A DNA stretch of 64,000 nt, from contig NZ_JAZHRR010000001.1 in assembly GCF_036924515.1 (NCBI RefSeq), positions 5,737,001 through 5,801,000 of the forward strand. Direction: 5' to 3'. Source of the DNA: Bradyrhizobium sp. AZCC 1610. Its GTDB lineage: Bacteria; Pseudomonadota; Alphaproteobacteria; Rhizobiales; Xanthobacteraceae. The stretch's first letter is position 1; each line of letters begins with the position of its first letter. The notes beneath the pieces were generated by a model that worked only from the letters and a program-made list of their open reading frames with translations, had not been told where the DNA came from and searched no databases. The translations under genes and the position numbers were made by a program. Below, piece after piece: positions 62,786 to 64,000 of the stretch.

Positions 62786-63403
62786 TTACTTTGCCCGCGT
62801 CAGCGCCAGCCAGATACCGCCACCGATCATGAAGCCGCCGGAGACGCGCGACAGCAGCCGCGTGCGCTGCTTGGAGAAGAACAATCGCGCCCGGCCGGCC
62901 AACAGCGCGTAGACCGCGTCGGTCGAGGCGGCGATCACCATGAAGGTGATGCCGAGCAGCGCCACCTGCGGAAGGTGGTCCTTCTCCATGTCCATGAACT
63001 GCGGAATGAAGGCGCCGAAGAACACCAGCACCTTCGGGTTAGAGAGCAGCACCAGAAATCCCTGCAGGAAAAACCCGCCGCGTGGCGGCGGTGGTGGCTC
63101 GTCAGCGTTGACACCTTCGACCGGCGAACGGATCAGCTTGATACCGAGCCAGATGAGGTAGGCGGCGCCTGCAAAGCGCACCCAGTCGAACCAGTAGCCC
63201 ATGGTCGCCATCAGCGAGGTCAGGCCGACCGCGACGATACCGATCACGATGGCGAGGCCGGTTTGCGCGCCGGCGCAATTGATCAGCGCCGCGCGGGTGC
63301 CATGCCGCAGGCCGTTGGCGATCAACAGCGTTACCACCGGACCCGGCAACAGCGCCAGCGCGATGCAGGCAGCGACAAAGGCGAGATAGGCTTGAAGGGA
63401 CAT
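62786..63403 (-). CDS. LysE/RhtB-family amino-acid exporter
   Basis: A 205-residue protein with about six membrane helices and the LysE pattern LALLPGPVVTLLIANGLRHGTRAALINCAGAQTG. GAAYLIWLGIKLIRSPVE and FLVLLSNPKVLVFFGAFIPQFMD follow. It exports amino acids or related metabolites. It is a distant paralogue of the exporter at 44780. An intergenic dispersed repeat follows upstream at 63426-63583. Confidence 0.93.
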   Translation of the reverse strand: MSLQAYLAFVAACIALALLPGPVVTLLIANGLRHGTRAALINCAGAQTGLAIVIGIVAVGLTSLMATMGYWFDWVRFAGAAYLIWLGIKLIRSPVEGVNADEPPPPPRGGFFLQGFLVLLSNPKVLVFFGAFIPQFMDMEKDHLPQVALLGITFMVIAASTDAVYALLAGRARLFFSKQRTRLLSRVSGGFMIGGGIWLALTRAK

Positions 63404-63425
63404 GGGGAGATTCCGGTGAGAGAAA

Positions 63426-63583
63426 CGTCATGGCCGGGCATAGCCGTCTGAAGGACGGCGTCGCTTCCGCTCGCCTATGCCCGGCCATCCACGTCTTATC
63501 GCAAAGCGCGACCGATAAAAAGACGTGGATGGCCGGGATATCTGGCGCGAAGACGCGCTTCGCGCTTTTGCCCGGGCATGACG
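63426..63583. repeat. Dispersed repeat, copy 2
   Basis: It shares the GTCATGGCCGGGCATAGCC start with the element at 58494 and ends CCCGGGCATGACG, again as terminal inverted copies. An extra inner hairpin (AGACGCGCTTCGCGC) makes it longer than copy 1. Confidence 0.75.
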
Positions 63584-63591
63584 GAGATATT

Positions 63592-64000
63592 TCAACGCCC
63601 TTCCATCGCAGCCGTCATCCAGCGCGTCATTTCGCCGGTTGCCAGAAACGCCAGCGCCGCGCGCCGCACCTCGGAAGCGTCACCCCGGCCGCGCGCGACC
63701 GCGACGAGGAGATCGCAGCGGCGCGAGACCGCGACGCCGACGGCGATGTGCGGTGAACCGTCGGGCATTTTGAGGTCATAGGCCCTGATCCGGCCGGGCA
63801 TATCGGCGAGCCGAACAATATCGCCAGGCGCGAGCGGCGCAAAATGCTGGCTCATCAGATCGAGATCGGCGACGCGATCGACCTCGTCGTCGTCGGTGAC
63901 GCCGCGATCGCAGTTGCAGAAACCCATCTTCGGCCGCAGGTAAAGCTCCACCTCGCCGCCGCACGTAGCCACGCCGCAGCGAAAGGCCTTGCCTGCGGGC
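63592..64000 (-). CDS. Hypothetical protein, 5' end beyond the window
   Basis: The frame is open to the right edge. The visible 136 residues begin (P)AGKAFRCGVATCGGEVELYLRPKMGFCNCDRGVTDDDEVDRVADLDLM, with three or four cysteines spaced like a metal or redox site. They continue FAPLAPGDIVRLADMPGRIRAYDLKMPDGSPHIAVGVAVSRRCDLLVAVARGRGDASEVRRAALAFLATGEMTRWM. The ALAFLATGEM-type ending suggests a periplasmic or cytoplasmic conserved protein of alphaproteobacteria; I do not recognise the family. The true start lies outside the window, so a signal peptide cannot be judged. Confidence 0.6.
   Translation of the reverse strand, partial: PAGKAFRCGVATCGGEVELYLRPKMGFCNCDRGVTDDDEVDRVADLDLMSQHFAPLAPGDIVRLADMPGRIRAYDLKMPDGSPHIAVGVAVSRRCDLLVAVARGRGDASEVRRAALAFLATGEMTRWMTAAMEGR

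Overview
This high-GC window looks like a chromosomal segment from an alphaproteobacterium of the Bradyrhizobium/Nitrobacteraceae type. That assignment is an inference. It rests on the dnaG and rpoD neighbourhood, an rluA-family gene next to rpoH, the general gene content and several families of dispersed intergenic inverted repeats that I associate with this group. The window splits near a tRNA-Glu gene at 38.66-38.73 kb. To its left lies an accessory, mostly catabolic region. To its right lies conserved chromosomal backbone.

Left part (1-38 kb). This region is rich in CoA-thioester catabolism. It has two thiolases, an enoyl-CoA hydratase, two acyl-CoA dehydrogenases, two CaiB/BaiF-type CoA-transferases, an HMG-CoA-lyase-like enzyme and a feruloyl-CoA-synthase-like ligase. 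A second acyl-CoA synthetase is ruined by deletion. There are also a nitronate-monooxygenase-like flavoenzyme, a flavin-reductase-like protein, two atypical SDRs, a glutathione transferase, a DsbA/HCCA-isomerase-like protein, an iron-containing alcohol dehydrogenase of the maleylacetate reductase type and a FabF-type ketosynthase. Uptake and efflux are covered by a branched-chain-type ABC binding protein, a complete NitT/TauT-type ABC importer, a Bcr/CflA-type MFS pump and an RND pump with its membrane-fusion protein. Local regulators (TetR x3, HxlR, GntR) sit beside well-formed inverted-repeat operators. One motif, GTTCT-N5-AGAAC, occurs three times and suggests a local regulon. The substrate cannot be read from sequence; an aromatic or alicyclic carboxylic acid degraded through CoA esters is the simplest inference.

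Decay is visible in this part. A TetR gene has a one-base frameshift, an acyl-CoA synthetase has lost its ATP-binding core, and an SDR has lost its middle. Near 37.9-38.35 kb there is a fragment identical to the 3' end typical of tRNA-Ser genes and a small excisionase-like HTH gene, suggesting an old integration site close to tRNA-Glu.

Right part (38.6-64 kb). This holds an RluA-family pseudouridine synthase, the heat-shock sigma factor rpoH, a ParE/antitoxin pair, an amidase, a diguanylate cyclase, a 22-residue Lys/Ala micropeptide, two LysE exporters, a response regulator, two lytic transglycosylases, an OmpA-family protein with a late frameshift, a GH79-like glycosidase, rpoD, dnaG, a chlorite-dismutase-like protein, a transglutaminase, an N-formylglutamate amidohydrolase-like protein and several small conserved proteins.

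The best candidate for a poorly described system is a two-gene cassette at 51.8-53.8 kb. It encodes a three-cysteine Gp37/Gp68 (DUF5131) protein and its TcmP partner. It is visibly AT-richer than its surroundings, sits directly beside rpoD and ends in a strong intrinsic terminator.
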